Assembly: GCA_025965875.1 (NCBI GenBank)
Contig: JAOPWD010000144.1
Coordinates: forward strand, 1-33,311
Length of the DNA: 33,311 bases
From: Pseudonocardiales bacterium
GTDB lineage: Bacteria; Actinomycetota; Actinomycetes; Mycobacteriales; Jatrophihabitantaceae
Reading direction: 5' to 3'
Of the stretch, positions 15,241 to 26,200 are shown piece by piece (within the stretch, counting starts at the first letter, position 1; each line of letters starts with the position of its first letter). The position numbers and the translations under genes are program-made. Below the pieces are notes generated by a model. That model saw only the letters and a list, made by a program, of their open reading frames with translations. It was not told where the DNA came from and made no database searches.

Positions 15241-17649
15241 ATGCGGGTAGCCACCGACACTCGACTGCTCGAGGTAGACCCCGGTGGGACCGCCGCCGTG
15301 ATCGTCGAGATCGTCAACACCGGCGAGGTCATCGACGGCATGACCGCGCACATCATCGGGCTGTCCGATCAGTTCGTGACGGCCCAGCCGGCGCTACTGC
15401 CGCTGTTCCCCGATGCCAGCGGGCAGGTGACGCTGTCACTGGCCGTGCCCGCGACCCATCCGGCCGGGCGGCACCCGCTCACGGTCGAGGTCGTCTCGCA
15501 CGGCGCCCGGTTGCCCTCGCAGTTCCTCGACGTCGACATGGACGTCTCGGCCCGGCCGGCGCTGCGCCTGGCCGCCACGCCCCGGGTCATCCGGGCCCGG
15601 CGCGGCGCTCGCTTCGTGCTCGAGCTGACCAACGAGGGCAACATCCCGCTCGACGTCAACCTCAAGGCCGTCGACGCCGACCGCGCCACCACCGCCCAGT
15701 TCGTCCCGCCGTCGCTGCGGATCGAAGCCGGCGCCGTGGCCCCGGTGCTGCTCATGTTGCGCGGACCACGGATGTTCACCGGTGCCGAACTCGACCGGAC
15801 GGTGACGGTCGAGGCCACCGCGCGCCAGCTCGCGCTCACGCCCGATCCCACCAGTTCGGACGAGGTCCAGGCGGTCCAGGAGGCGACGGTCCGGCTGCGG
15901 CAGCGCCCACTGATCAGCCGCGGCCTGCTCACCGCGCTGATCCTGGCCAGCATCGTCGGGCTGTGGGCCGCCGCGTTCCTGCTCGGCCTCACCAAGGTGT
16001 TCTCCGGAGACCCGGTCACCAAGCAGGCCCCGGCGTCGTTCTTCGTCGCGGCTGCGGCAGCCGGTGGCGCGGGCGGCTCAGCGGGCGCCAGCGGGGCGGC
16101 CGGCGCAGCGGCGGCAGGCGGCGGCGCGGCACCGGCCGGTGCGCTGCCGAAGACTGGTCAGCTGCCGCCCGGGATGGGTGGCGAGATCACCGGCACGGTG
16201 ACGTCCGCGAACGACAAGCTGCCGATCGGGCGCATCCTGGTCCAGGCGTGGCGCGTCGGCCGCGACGGCCCGCACGTGGTCAGCTCGGCCGCCACCCAGG
16301 CCGACGGCACCTACACGCTTGCCGGGCTGTTCCCGACGTCGTACTACATCTCGTACAGCTCGGCCGGGACCCACCCGGCCTGGTTCCCCGCCGCCAAGTC
16401 CCGGGCCGCAGGTCAGCTCGTCACCGCCGTCGCGCAAGGTTCCACCACCGGCGTGGACGCGGTGGTCACCGGCCGGCCTGCGAGCATCACCGGCAAGGTG
16501 AATCCCGGTAACACCCTCAGCCCGGTCGTCACGACGGTGAGTATCAGCCCGCTGCTCGGCGCGGGGGCCACCGCCGGCGCCAAGATCCCGTCGGTCACGA
16601 CCAAAGCCGACAACAGCTACACCCTCGGCAAGCTGCCGGCGCCGGGCACCTACCAGCTGACCTTCGTCACCAAGGGCTACCAGACCACTACCGTCGTCGA
16701 CTCCGTCAGCGGCGGTGACAAGCGCCTGGAGCCGACGGTGACCCTCGGCGCGTCGGCGGGACAGATCAGCGGCACGGTCACCGACGGCACCACCGGGCTC
16801 GGCGGGGTCACGGTGGTGACGACCGTAGACGGCAAGGCACTCAGCGTCAGCACGCCGACGACCGGGCAGGTGGGTGCCTTCGCTCTCGGCAACCTGCCCA
16901 CGCCGGCTACCTACGTGGTGACCTTCAGCGCCCCGGGACACGGCACCAACACGACGATCGTCGACCTGGGCGCGGGGCAGAGCAGGGGCGGCGTTTCGGT
17001 CAGCCTCGCCGGCGGGACGGGCAGCATCAGCGGCATGCTCGTCGACACCGGCGGCCATGGCCTGGGCGGCGCCACGGTCACCGTCGGCGGCGCGACCGCC
17101 GACCCGGTCGGCACGACACCCGGCACCACACCGGGCACCACACCGGGCACCACACCGAGTGGCGCCATGCCCACGACCACGACGCTCACCTCGGGCCGCA
17201 TCGGCAGCTTCGCGATCAACGGGCTCACCGCACCCGGCGACTACACGCTCACGTTCACCCTGGACGGGTACGCCCCGGCCAGCGTCCCGGTCTCGCTCAG
17301 CGGCGACCGCGCGCCACCGACCGTCGCCGTGACGCTGGCGACCCAGCTCGGCGGGATCACCGGCCTGGTGCGCGAGATCCAGGTCGCGAACGGCCACACC
17401 ACGGTGCTCAGAAACCCCTTCCCCGGCGCGACCGTCACCGCGACCAACGGCGCGCAGGTGTGGACGGCGACCTCGACCACCCAGGGCGGGGCGCTGCCCG
17501 GCGGCGGCTACCTCATCGGCGGGCTGGAGCCGGGCACCTACAGCGTGACGGTGACCGCGGCCGGCCTGACCCAGCAGACCGGCATCGTCACCGTGACCGT
17601 CGGCGCACCGATCCACCTCGACCTGACCCTCACCTTGCCGAGCGGCTGA
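15241..17649 (+). CDS. Giant CIS-associated membrane repeat protein 1
   Basis: 802 residues. I chose the ATG at 15241 (a GTG lies at 15235) because its opening MRVATDT aligns with MRVDITP of the next gene. Two beta-sandwich domains without a signal peptide fill about 1-215 (EVDPGGTAAVIVEIVNTG; RGARFVLELTNEGNIPLDVN), resembling bacterial Ig-like/NEW3-type modules. One membrane helix follows at about 229-253 (LLTALILASIVGLWAAAFLL), preceded by arginines, then an Ala/Gly linker and about five carboxypeptidase-regulatory-like repeats with the pattern G.I.GTV, T....G.F.LG.L..PGTY.L.F...GY. A four-fold GTTP repeat is embedded near 624-639. I see no cysteine. The location between CIS genes suggests a role in anchoring or triggering the apparatus. 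No catalytic residues are visible. Confidence 0.85.
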   Translation: MRVATDTRLLEVDPGGTAAVIVEIVNTGEVIDGMTAHIIGLSDQFVTAQPALLPLFPDASGQVTLSLAVPATHPAGRHPLTVEVVSHGARLPSQFLDVDMDVSARPALRLAATPRVIRARRGARFVLELTNEGNIPLDVNLKAVDADRATTAQFVPPSLRIEAGAVAPVLLMLRGPRMFTGAELDRTVTVEATARQLALTPDPTSSDEVQAVQEATVRLRQRPLISRGLLTALILASIVGLWAAAFLLGLTKVFSGDPVTKQAPASFFVAAAAAGGAGGSAGASGAAGAAAAGGGAAPAGALPKTGQLPPGMGGEITGTVTSANDKLPIGRILVQAWRVGRDGPHVVSSAATQADGTYTLAGLFPTSYYISYSSAGTHPAWFPAAKSRAAGQLVTAVAQGSTTGVDAVVTGRPASITGKVNPGNTLSPVVTTVSISPLLGAGATAGAKIPSVTTKADNSYTLGKLPAPGTYQLTFVTKGYQTTTVVDSVSGGDKRLEPTVTLGASAGQISGTVTDGTTGLGGVTVVTTVDGKALSVSTPTTGQVGAFALGNLPTPATYVVTFSAPGHGTNTTIVDLGAGQSRGGVSVSLAGGTGSISGMLVDTGGHGLGGATVTVGGATADPVGTTPGTTPGTTPGTTPSGAMPTTTTLTSGRIGSFAINGLTAPGDYTLTFTLDGYAPASVPVSLSGDRAPPTVAVTLATQLGGITGLVREIQVANGHTTVLRNPFPGATVTATNGAQVWTATSTTQGGALPGGGYLIGGLEPGTYSVTVTAAGLTQQTGIVTVTVGAPIHLDLTLTLPSG
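17110..17157 (+). repeat. Four tandem 12-base units encoding GTTP
   Basis: Near-identical GGCACCACACCG units (the first differs at two bases) lie in frame within giant protein 1, forming a flexible Thr/Pro hinge inside one repeat domain. Copy number is likely to vary between strains. Confidence 0.85.
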
Positions 17650-17650
17650 C

Positions 17651-20245
17651 ATGCGCGTCGATATCACGCCCCGGCAAGCCGCGATCGTCCCCGGCCACCA
17701 GCAGCCGATCGCCATCACCATCACCAACACCTCGACGGTGATCGGCGGCTACGCCGTGCGCGTCCTGGGCGCGGACCCGGGCTGGGTGGCGCTGGACGCC
17801 GATCAGGTATCGCTGTTCCCGGACGAGACGCGCACCGTCATGGCCACGATCACGCCGCCTCAGGGCATCCCGGCGGGCACCCGGCGGATCGCGGTGCAGG
17901 TACGCGAACTGACCCCGCCCGAGGCGAGCACGATCGTCGAGCTGGACCTCACCGTGCCCGCCGCGAAGGCCGTGCAGTTGCGCCTGGACCCGCTGGCGGT
18001 CTCGGCGGGCAAGCGCGCCACCTTCAGCCTCATCCTGGAGAACACCGGTAACACGATCGTGGCCGGGCACCTGGCCGGCGATGATCCCGAGGGCAAGGTC
18101 GCGTTCCGCTTCGAACCCGAGACGGTGTCGCTGTCGCCCGGCGAGCATGCCGTCGTCGACATGCGGGCCAGCGCCCGGCGGCACATCACCGGTGCCCCGA
18201 CCGTCCGGGTGCTCGGCCTGTACCTCGACGAACCGACGCCGGACGGATTCCTGTCCGGGGTCGACTACGACCGCACCCCGGCGCGCGGTGAGCGCGAGGC
18301 CCTGGCCAACGGCACGTTCATCCAGCGCTCAATGCTTTCGCGCGGCCCGCTGTCGCTGCTGGGCCTGCTCGCCGCCGTCACGGTGTTCGCCCTCGTCATC
18401 ACGCTCGCGCTGTCGCGCCTGGTGAACCAGACAACCGCCGACCGCAACCTCGCGCTGCAGGTGGCCGCTGCTCGCGACGCCGCGGCCGCGACCGGCACGT
18501 CCGGAGTGAGCGGCACCGTCACGCTGCTCACCTCGGGCAAGGGCGCGCCCGGCGTGTCGGTCAGCGTGTTCACCGCGGCCGACACCAGCACGCCCGTGCT
18601 CACCACGGCCACCGACGCGAAGGGCGGCTATACGGTCGGCGATCTTGCGGCCGGCAAGTACAAGCTCTTCTACCGCGGCGCTGGGTTCGTGCAGATCTGG
18701 TATCCAGGCGCGGCCACCGATGCCGACGCCACCGCGATCACACTGGAAGCAGGCAAGCAACAGGCCGGCGTCAACGTCAGCGTGGGCGGCGTGCCGGCAA
18801 GCATCAGCGGCACGGTCACCGGCGATGACGTGTCGGCGGCCACGCTGTTCCTCGAGACCTCCGCGACGGGGGGCGCGGGCGCGGCAACGTCAGGCAGCCC
18901 CCTGCACCTGCCTGCGGCCGTGCCCGGTGTGACGCCACCGCCGGACAACGGCAGCGCGATCGTCAAGTCGATCCCGGTCGGCGCCGACGGCACGTTCAGC
19001 CTGGTCAACGTGCCCTCCCCGAGCGTCTACCAACTGGTCGTCACCAAGGCCGGGTACGCCACCTCGACGCAGTCCATCGACATCGGCGCCGGCGAGACGC
19101 GCACCGGCGTCCAGCTCACGCTGAGCAAGGGCGACGGGTTGATATCGGGCATCGTCAGCTCGGCGACCGGCGCGCTCCCCGGCGTGACGATCACCGCCAC
19201 CGCCGGGCAGAGCACCGCCAGCACGGTCTCGCTCAGCGGCGCGAAGGCCGGTGCTTTCACCCTGCGCGGGCTGCCCACCCCGGCGTCCTTCACGGTCATC
19301 GCGAGCAAGCCGAAGTTCGCCTCGCAGACGCTCACCCTGACCCTGGCCGCCGGCCAGAAGCTGACCGGCGTCGCGATCACGCTCGGCACGACCTCGGGCA
19401 AGTTGCGCGGGATGGTAACCGGGCAGCCCCTCAACCTGGGTCTGGGCGGAGTGTCCGTCACCGTCACCGACGGCCTGCTGACGGTGCAGTCCGCGACCCA
19501 GAGCCAGACGGATGTCGGGGCGTGGTCGGTCGGTGGCCTGCCCGTCCCCGGCACGTACACGCTCACGTTCGCGCGCCGCGACCTGGCGTCGCAGACCGTC
19601 TCGGTGTCGCTCGACTCGGCAGGCAACGTCACCCCCGGCTCGCAAGGGGCCAGCATCACGGCGGCCGGCATCGCGGTGAGCATGCAGTCCTCGACGGCCA
19701 CGGTGTACGGCCGGATCACCCAGCCGGGCAGCGCCTGCGCCGGCGGCGCGCTCGGCGAGGCGACCGTGACCCTCAGCTCGGGCTCGTCGTCCTACACCGT
19801 CACCTCCGCCAGCGTGCCCGCAGCCAAGTGCGGGGCATACCGGATCGAGCAGCTGCCGCCGGGCACGTACACGATCACGGTGACGGCGGGCGGCAGCACC
19901 AGCCCCAGCTCGGTCGTGATCAGCCTCAACGCCGGCGATTCGCTGCAGAAGAACGTGACGTTGGCCCGGCCGGCGTCGATGAGCGGCACGGTCCGCCTCG
20001 GCTCGGACGAACCCAAGGCCGGCTGGACGGTGTTCCTCTACGAAGCGGCGCAGTTCCCGGGCCTGGTCAGCCAGAGCACGCGGACCTCGAGCACCGGCGG
20101 GTTCGCCTTCACGGCGATCTCGGCGGGCAAGTACATCCTCGCGACCGGCCCGACGTCGGACCCCGCCAATGCGACCAACACGAAGCAGGTCACCGTGCAG
20201 CCCAGCCAGCAGCTCACCGGTGTACTCATCGTGGTGTCGCAGTGA
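17651..20245 (+). CDS. Giant CIS-associated membrane repeat protein 2
   Basis: 864 residues. The ATG lies one base after the stop of giant 1 (TGA, C, ATG), so the two are translated from one message. The N-terminal region of about 210 residues again has two beta-sandwich domains (PRQAAIVPGHQQPIAITITN; AGKRATFSLILENTGNTIV) and no signal peptide. A single membrane helix lies at about 234-258 (LLGLLAAVTVFALVITLALS), preceded by Arg-rich sequence. Beyond it are about seven carboxypeptidase-regulatory-like repeats (for example SGTVTLLTSGKGAPGVSVSV; GTYTITVTAGG). The only two cysteines (GSACAGG and AAKCGAY) lie in one late repeat and could form a disulphide outside the membrane. Its layout matches giants 1 and 3, so the three arose by duplication. 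Confidence 0.85.
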   Translation: MRVDITPRQAAIVPGHQQPIAITITNTSTVIGGYAVRVLGADPGWVALDADQVSLFPDETRTVMATITPPQGIPAGTRRIAVQVRELTPPEASTIVELDLTVPAAKAVQLRLDPLAVSAGKRATFSLILENTGNTIVAGHLAGDDPEGKVAFRFEPETVSLSPGEHAVVDMRASARRHITGAPTVRVLGLYLDEPTPDGFLSGVDYDRTPARGEREALANGTFIQRSMLSRGPLSLLGLLAAVTVFALVITLALSRLVNQTTADRNLALQVAAARDAAAATGTSGVSGTVTLLTSGKGAPGVSVSVFTAADTSTPVLTTATDAKGGYTVGDLAAGKYKLFYRGAGFVQIWYPGAATDADATAITLEAGKQQAGVNVSVGGVPASISGTVTGDDVSAATLFLETSATGGAGAATSGSPLHLPAAVPGVTPPPDNGSAIVKSIPVGADGTFSLVNVPSPSVYQLVVTKAGYATSTQSIDIGAGETRTGVQLTLSKGDGLISGIVSSATGALPGVTITATAGQSTASTVSLSGAKAGAFTLRGLPTPASFTVIASKPKFASQTLTLTLAAGQKLTGVAITLGTTSGKLRGMVTGQPLNLGLGGVSVTVTDGLLTVQSATQSQTDVGAWSVGGLPVPGTYTLTFARRDLASQTVSVSLDSAGNVTPGSQGASITAAGIAVSMQSSTATVYGRITQPGSACAGGALGEATVTLSSGSSSYTVTSASVPAAKCGAYRIEQLPPGTYTITVTAGGSTSPSSVVISLNAGDSLQKNVTLARPASMSGTVRLGSDEPKAGWTVFLYEAAQFPGLVSQSTRTSSTGGFAFTAISAGKYILATGPTSDPANATNTKQVTVQPSQQLTGVLIVVSQ

Positions 20246-23200
20246 CCGGGCCGCGCTTCACCCGCGACCCCGACGAGCCGGCCCCGGCGGTGCTCGCCGA
20301 CCCGCTGCTGCGTACCGGCGCGGGTACGGCCGTCATCGCGCACATCATGATCACGAACCGGGCACCGGAGCCGCGGATCATCGCGGTGACCGCGCTCGGG
20401 GTGGACGCCGGCTGGCTGCCGAAGCCCAGCCGCAGCCGTCCGGTGCTGCCCGGTGAGAGCATCGCGGCGGATGTCACCCTCAGCCCGGCCGCCGGAACCG
20501 TCCCCGCCCGCTACCCGCTGGCCATCGCCGTGCAGGCGCTCGACCCGGTGTCGGAGCGGGCCACCTCGGCCACCGTGATCTCCGACATCATGCTGGTTGT
20601 CGACGCGCCAGGGCAGATCGCCGTCGAGCTCAGCCCGGCTGACGTGACCGGCGTATTCGGCAAGCGAGTGACCGTGACGCTGCACAACAGCGGCGCGACG
20701 CCCGCGAGCGTGCACCTGGAGGCCCGCGCACCGCAGAGCACCGAGATCCGACTCGCCACCGACCCCATCGACGTGGGACCGGGGGAATCGCGCTCGGTCC
20801 CGGCCCGCGTCAAGGTGGCCCACCCGCGGCTGTTCGGTACCCGCGCGCGGCACACGTACACGGTCACCGCCCGCGGTTCCGGCGCGCCGCGTCACGTCCA
20901 AGGCTCGCTGACCACGCGGGCTGTGTTCGGCCCGGGCGGCACCAAGGCCGTCGTGCTCGTGAGCGTGGTCGCGCTGTGGCTCGTCCTCGCGGTCGTGTTC
21001 ATCCCGAAGCTGGCCAACCATGTCAAGGGCGGGCAACCCCAGGCTGGTGCGCCGAACAAGCACGCCGCCACCAGCGCGGCTTCGGGTTCGGGCTCAGGTT
21101 CGGCGAGCGGGGGCACCAAGACAGGCAGCGGGTCCACGAAACGCGGCGGCGCCGCCGGCGGACTCGCCGGAGCGGGCGCCACCGCCGTGCAGCTCAACGG
21201 CACCGTCACCGGCGACTCACCGGGCGGCGTCCGGGTCGCGATGTCGCCCACGTCGCTGGTCGACACGTCCACCGCGGGCGCCACGCTGGTCGGCGTCGAG
21301 GTCCAATCGAGCGAGATCGGCAAGATCGCGCAGGGCGCGGTGCTGCTCACCACGCCGAGGACGGTGTCGCAGGACCGCTCCGCCACCACCGGCAAGGACG
21401 GCGCCTGGTCGTTCCCGCGGGTCAAGGCCCCGGGTTACTACCTGCTGGTGTTCTCCAAGCCCGGCTACCAGACTCAGCGCTTCGTCATCGACTCGTCGGC
21501 GGCGGTCGCAACGCAGCCGATGAAGGTGGCGCTCACGCCCGGGCAGGGCATCCTTCGCGGCAGCGTGTCGGGGCCGGGCGGGCGGCTCGGCGGGGCGCAG
21601 CTCACCCTCACCGACGGCACGAACACGATCACCACCAGCAGCGTCTCGACGGGCGACATCGGCAGCTGGTCGGTGAACGGGCTGTCGACGCCGGGCTCGT
21701 ACCTGATCAGCGCGAGCAAGGACGGCATGGGCACCGAGTCCGAGCTGATCACCCTCGACGCCGGCGGTACGGCCAGCGTCGCACTCACGCTCAAGGCCGG
21801 CGTCGCGTCGCTCGTCGGCGCGGTCAAGGGCCGCAACAGCCTGGGCAAGATGACCGGCCTCGGCGGGGCGACGGTCACGGCGACCGACGGCTCGGTCACC
21901 CGCACCGCCTCGACCGTCACGAGGGGGCCTATCGGCAACTACACGCTCACCGACCTGGCGCCCGGCAGCTACAGCGTCACCGTGCAGGCAGCCGGGTATC
22001 TGACCCAGACACAGGGGGTGACTGTCACGAAGGGGCAGTCACAGGTGCGCATCGATGCGTCGCTCACCTTGGCCACTGCCGTCGTCACCGGGACCGTCCG
22101 CGGCGCGAAGTTCGACGGCGCGGGCGTGCCCACCGGGGCGACCGGCCCGCTCAACGGCGCGGGCCTCATCCTCGCTTCGGCCGCGAACATGTACAAGATC
22201 ACCAGCGGGGTGGATGGCGCCTTCCGGTTCAACGGGGTGGCGCCCGGGACGTACGTGCTCAGCGCGCAGTACTCAGGACTCACGACCGGGTTCGTCACCG
22301 TCAAGGCCGTGGCCGGCGAGGAGTTCATGATCTCCGCGTCGGCATTGAACCTGGGCGTGGAGACGTCGGCGAACACCTCGACGATCACCGGGTTCGTCGC
22401 CAGCGCGGTCAGTCCGAACGGCAGTCTCGCCGCCAGTTGCCCGGACAACACCACGCCCGGCCACGGCTGTGAGGTCCGCTTCACGCTGGTCGACAGCGAC
22501 GGCACCGCGGTCAACACGCACACCAAGGACGGGGACCCGTTCGTCGCGACGCCGCAGACCGACCCCGCCACCGCCGGCCCGACCGGCTACACGCTCTCTG
22601 CCGCGCTCGGACTCGCGCCCGGGCTGTACCACCTCACGATCATCGCCGACGGATTCCTACCGGCCACCATCGCCGTCCGCGTCCCGCTGAACGGTGTCGC
22701 GGTGGCCCCGCAGGTCAACCTGTTCCCGGGCAACGTCATCTCGGGCACGGTGGGGGCGCTCGGCAACATCATCGAAGACGGCCCGAGCCCGCCGTACGAA
22801 AACTGCGTGTGGGCGATACCGGTCGCGACCGGTGCGACGCAACCCACGGGCTGCGCCTTCACGCCGCCCGTCCCGTCGCAGTGCCAGTCGAAGGGTCTGC
22901 CCGCCATCGGGTTCGCCAAGATCGCGGCCGACAACAGCTACAAGCTCGCCGACCTGTGCGACGGCACCTACAACGTCTACGTCTTCATGCAGAATCCTTA
23001 CTACATCAACCCAGCACCCACGGCGTCACAGACCGTTACCCACGGCCAGACCGTGACCTACTCGCCCCACGTCCTCCGTAAGGGCCGGGTCAGCCTCACG
23101 CTGACCAAGGCGAACTCGGCCAGTGGCGCCGTCTCGGCACTGGGGGCGGGCGTGGCGGTGACGGCCACGTGCACGGCGCCGTCGTTGTCGTCGCCGTTGT

Positions 23201-26200
23201 CGCCCGTGACGCGGGATCTCACGACCGATAGCGAAAGCAAGATCATCGTGGCTGGACTGACGACGGCCACGTGGGGCTGCACCGTCAAGGGTGGGACCGC
23301 GGCGGCTCCGACCACGCAGGTCGGCCAGACCAGCGGTCTGTCGGTAGCGCCCGACAATGACGCGCCAGGACAGATCACGCTCGCCGCCACGGTGGGCACG
23401 TTCTACGGACGCATCACCACGTCGTGGGAGGGCACCAGCGAGGGCGTCGGGAACACCGCCGTCGTCGTCACCGGCGTCACCGGCTACGCGAACGGGTCGG
23501 CACAGACCACGTCGGCATCGGTGACGACGGACACCAACGGGTGTTTCGCGTTCAGCCCAGACGGCGTCCAGGCTCTGGCCGGTCCCGCTGAGTGCAGTGC
23601 CGACACCACCATCCCCACCATCGCGTTTCCGCTGGTGGTCTCCAGTGCCACGTTCCAAGCCACCCCGCCCGACGGGTTCCAGGGTGCGTCGCGGTCCGTG
23701 CCGAAGCTGAGCGGGGTCTCGCTGGTCAACATCGGCGTCGTCCCCAACCCGGTGGCCATCACCGGACTTCTGACGAGCAGCCCGGCGCAGAACGCCACGA
23801 CCTCACCGCCCGTCCCCGACCTGTCCGGCGCCAGCATCCAGGTCCTGCAGGCCCCGCCGGGCGCGGGCAGCATCGCGGTCAGTTCCGACAGCACGGGCCA
23901 CCTCAGCTGGCACGACACGAACATCAACGACCCGAATCAGCCGGCCCAGCCCGGAACGTACAAGCTCGTCGCGAACCTGACCGGCTACGTCACCGCGCAG
24001 ATCACGTTCAAGTGCTTGCGCGGCGTGCCGTGCGACATCAACGCCGCCAACGCATTCGTGCTCAACAAATTCGGTGGGCTCACGATCTCGACGGTGAACG
24101 CAGTCGGAGCGGCGATTCCCGACGCGAGCTTCACGCTGTTCAACGGGACGAGCCAAGTCGGCACCCAATCACCCGCGGCCGGCGGGAACTCCGTACCGTT
24201 CACCGGCTTGTCTCCGGGAGCGGTGTACCGGGTGCACATCCAGGCCGCCGGCTACCAATTCGGCGACACCGGCACGTCGTTGATCACGCTGGACTGCGGA
24301 CCCTTGGACCCCACGCCGATCACGATCACTCCGGGCGCGGTCACCACGTGTACGGCGACGCTCATCCGCGACGGCGCCATCGGCGGCACCGTGACCGGCA
24401 TCATCGCCCACCCGTCCGCGACAAGTCCCACCCGGCCGATCGGCGGCGTCGTCGTGACTGCCGCGCGGTGCACCGACACGAAGGACAACGGTTCGGACAG
24501 GCTGACGTACTGCACCGCAGTGAGCACCACCGCCGTCTTCACCGCTTCGAGCAACGTGAGCACCGGGGTCTATCGAATCATCGGCACCAGGTCCAACCAG
24601 CTCACTACCGGAAATTGGCTCGTAACCGCGGCCCCGACCGGTTTCATCATCCCTGCGGTGCCCGCCGGCGCGGCCGCGGGCGCACTGTCCGGCGCCCTGG
24701 TCGCCGTGTCGAGCCTGAGCGCCGACACCACGTACTCGCCGACGTTCTACATCGACCCCGTCGACGTGACCGTCGACGTCACGGACCAGGGCGCTAACCC
24801 GGTCGACGGGCTCACGGTGACTCTGGTCGGCACCACCTTGACCGCCGCGACGCAGTGCACCGGACCGGAGGCGGCCAACACCACCTGCCCCGGCGGTGGC
24901 CATCGCTCCTACCTGTTCACGAACGTGATCCCGGGGCTGTATACCGTCCAGGCCACCGGCAGCAACATCATCACCCAGACGATGAAAATCGACGTCACCC
25001 TCGGTGCCGGAGCCCAGACGTTCTCGATGCCCGTCAGCCTCGGCGCCAACCTCGCCAGCGGCACAGTCACCGCCCTGCAGAACGCCGACGCGGACACTAC
25101 GGCGCACGCTGGGGTCAGAGTCTGCGTGATCAAGTCCCCCATCGTGGCCAGCAATACCTGCGCCGCGAACGCGGCGAACGGCACCGACGGGCAGCCCATG
25201 ATCAACGCGGTGGGCGGCACCGCAGCCGACGGCGTGTTCGCCTTCGACACCATCCCGGACGACTCGTTCTACTTCCACACCGAACGGCGCTACGGGTACG
25301 CGAAATTCGACGGGCTCGTAGTGGCCTACAACCACACCCACGCCGCGCCGGCCCCGGTCACGCTGCTGGTGCCCCGCATCAAGCAGCAGGTAGTCGTCAC
25401 GGTGTCGGCGTCGTCGACGAGCGACGACCTGACCGGGTCCACCCTTGGCGTCCTGACCACGGCCGGAGCTCCGCCCATCCCTGCCAACGCCCCGCTGGAT
25501 AACCTGCCGGTCGCGCCAGTTGCTGGAACACCGAGCAAGTTCACGGTCACGATTTCCGATGTCCCCTACGGCTGCTGGACATTCTCGTTCACCAAGCCCG
25601 CGCAGCACTTCGGCACGTTGTCCGGACCCAGCGGGACCGGCACGGATGCAACGTTGACCTGCCCGGCCGGCGCGTTCCTCGTGTCCGGTACGGCACCCGC
25701 AGCGCCTGCGGACCTGGCCGTCGGATACAGCCTCACCGAGTACCAGCCGCACGTGGTGGTGACGGCCACGAAGCTTGCCTTGGACACGGCGCCCCTGACC
25801 GTGACGCTGACCGTCGGGCCTGTGGCGGCGCCGATCTTCACCGACGCGGCGTTCGCGATCGGCGCGGCCGGCGCGGCGCTGCCGATCTGGCTGAACAGCA
25901 CGCAGACCGTGACGGCCGACGTCGGCCGCCCGGGGTGGCCGGCCGGCACCGGCTCGGTGAGCACCGCGTCTTCGTCAACGTCGATCGCGCTGGCCGAACA
26001 GGGCGCGACGGTCGTGGTGCACCTCACCGGGGCGTTCCCTGTCCCCACGGCACTGGCCACCGTGAGCCTGGTCTCGCCGGACGTCAGGATCACGGCGCCG
26101 GCGGCCAAGACCGTGGCGACCGGTGCGGCCGGGGCCACCGTGACGTTCACCAATGTGCCGTTCTTCGCCGGGTGGGTCGCGAATGCCACGGTCACGTACA

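Noticed and set aside
16144-16158. LPKTG motif in giant protein 1, a possible sortase signal
   Set aside because: It lies after the linker near residue 302, with 500 residues of repeats following and no membrane helix or basic tail behind it, so it cannot be a C-terminal sorting signal.
15102-16511. 469-codon plus-strand frame overlapping the start of giant gene 1
   Set aside because: Runs in a different frame through recognisable Ig-like domain coding sequence and is dominated by Arg, Pro and Gly, which indicates a shadow.
17110-17157. Tandem repeat considered as a CRISPR-like array
   Set aside because: The 12-base units are contiguous with no spacers and are in frame as GTTP, so it is a coding minisatellite.
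16078-17730. 550-codon minus-strand frame opposite giant gene 1
   Set aside because: Antisense shadow of repetitive high-GC coding sequence; the plus strand has matching paralogues and a membrane helix.
24169-25752. 527-codon minus-strand frame opposite giant gene 3
   Set aside because: Arg/Gly-rich shadow without domains; the plus-strand frame is continuous with repeats and paired cysteines.
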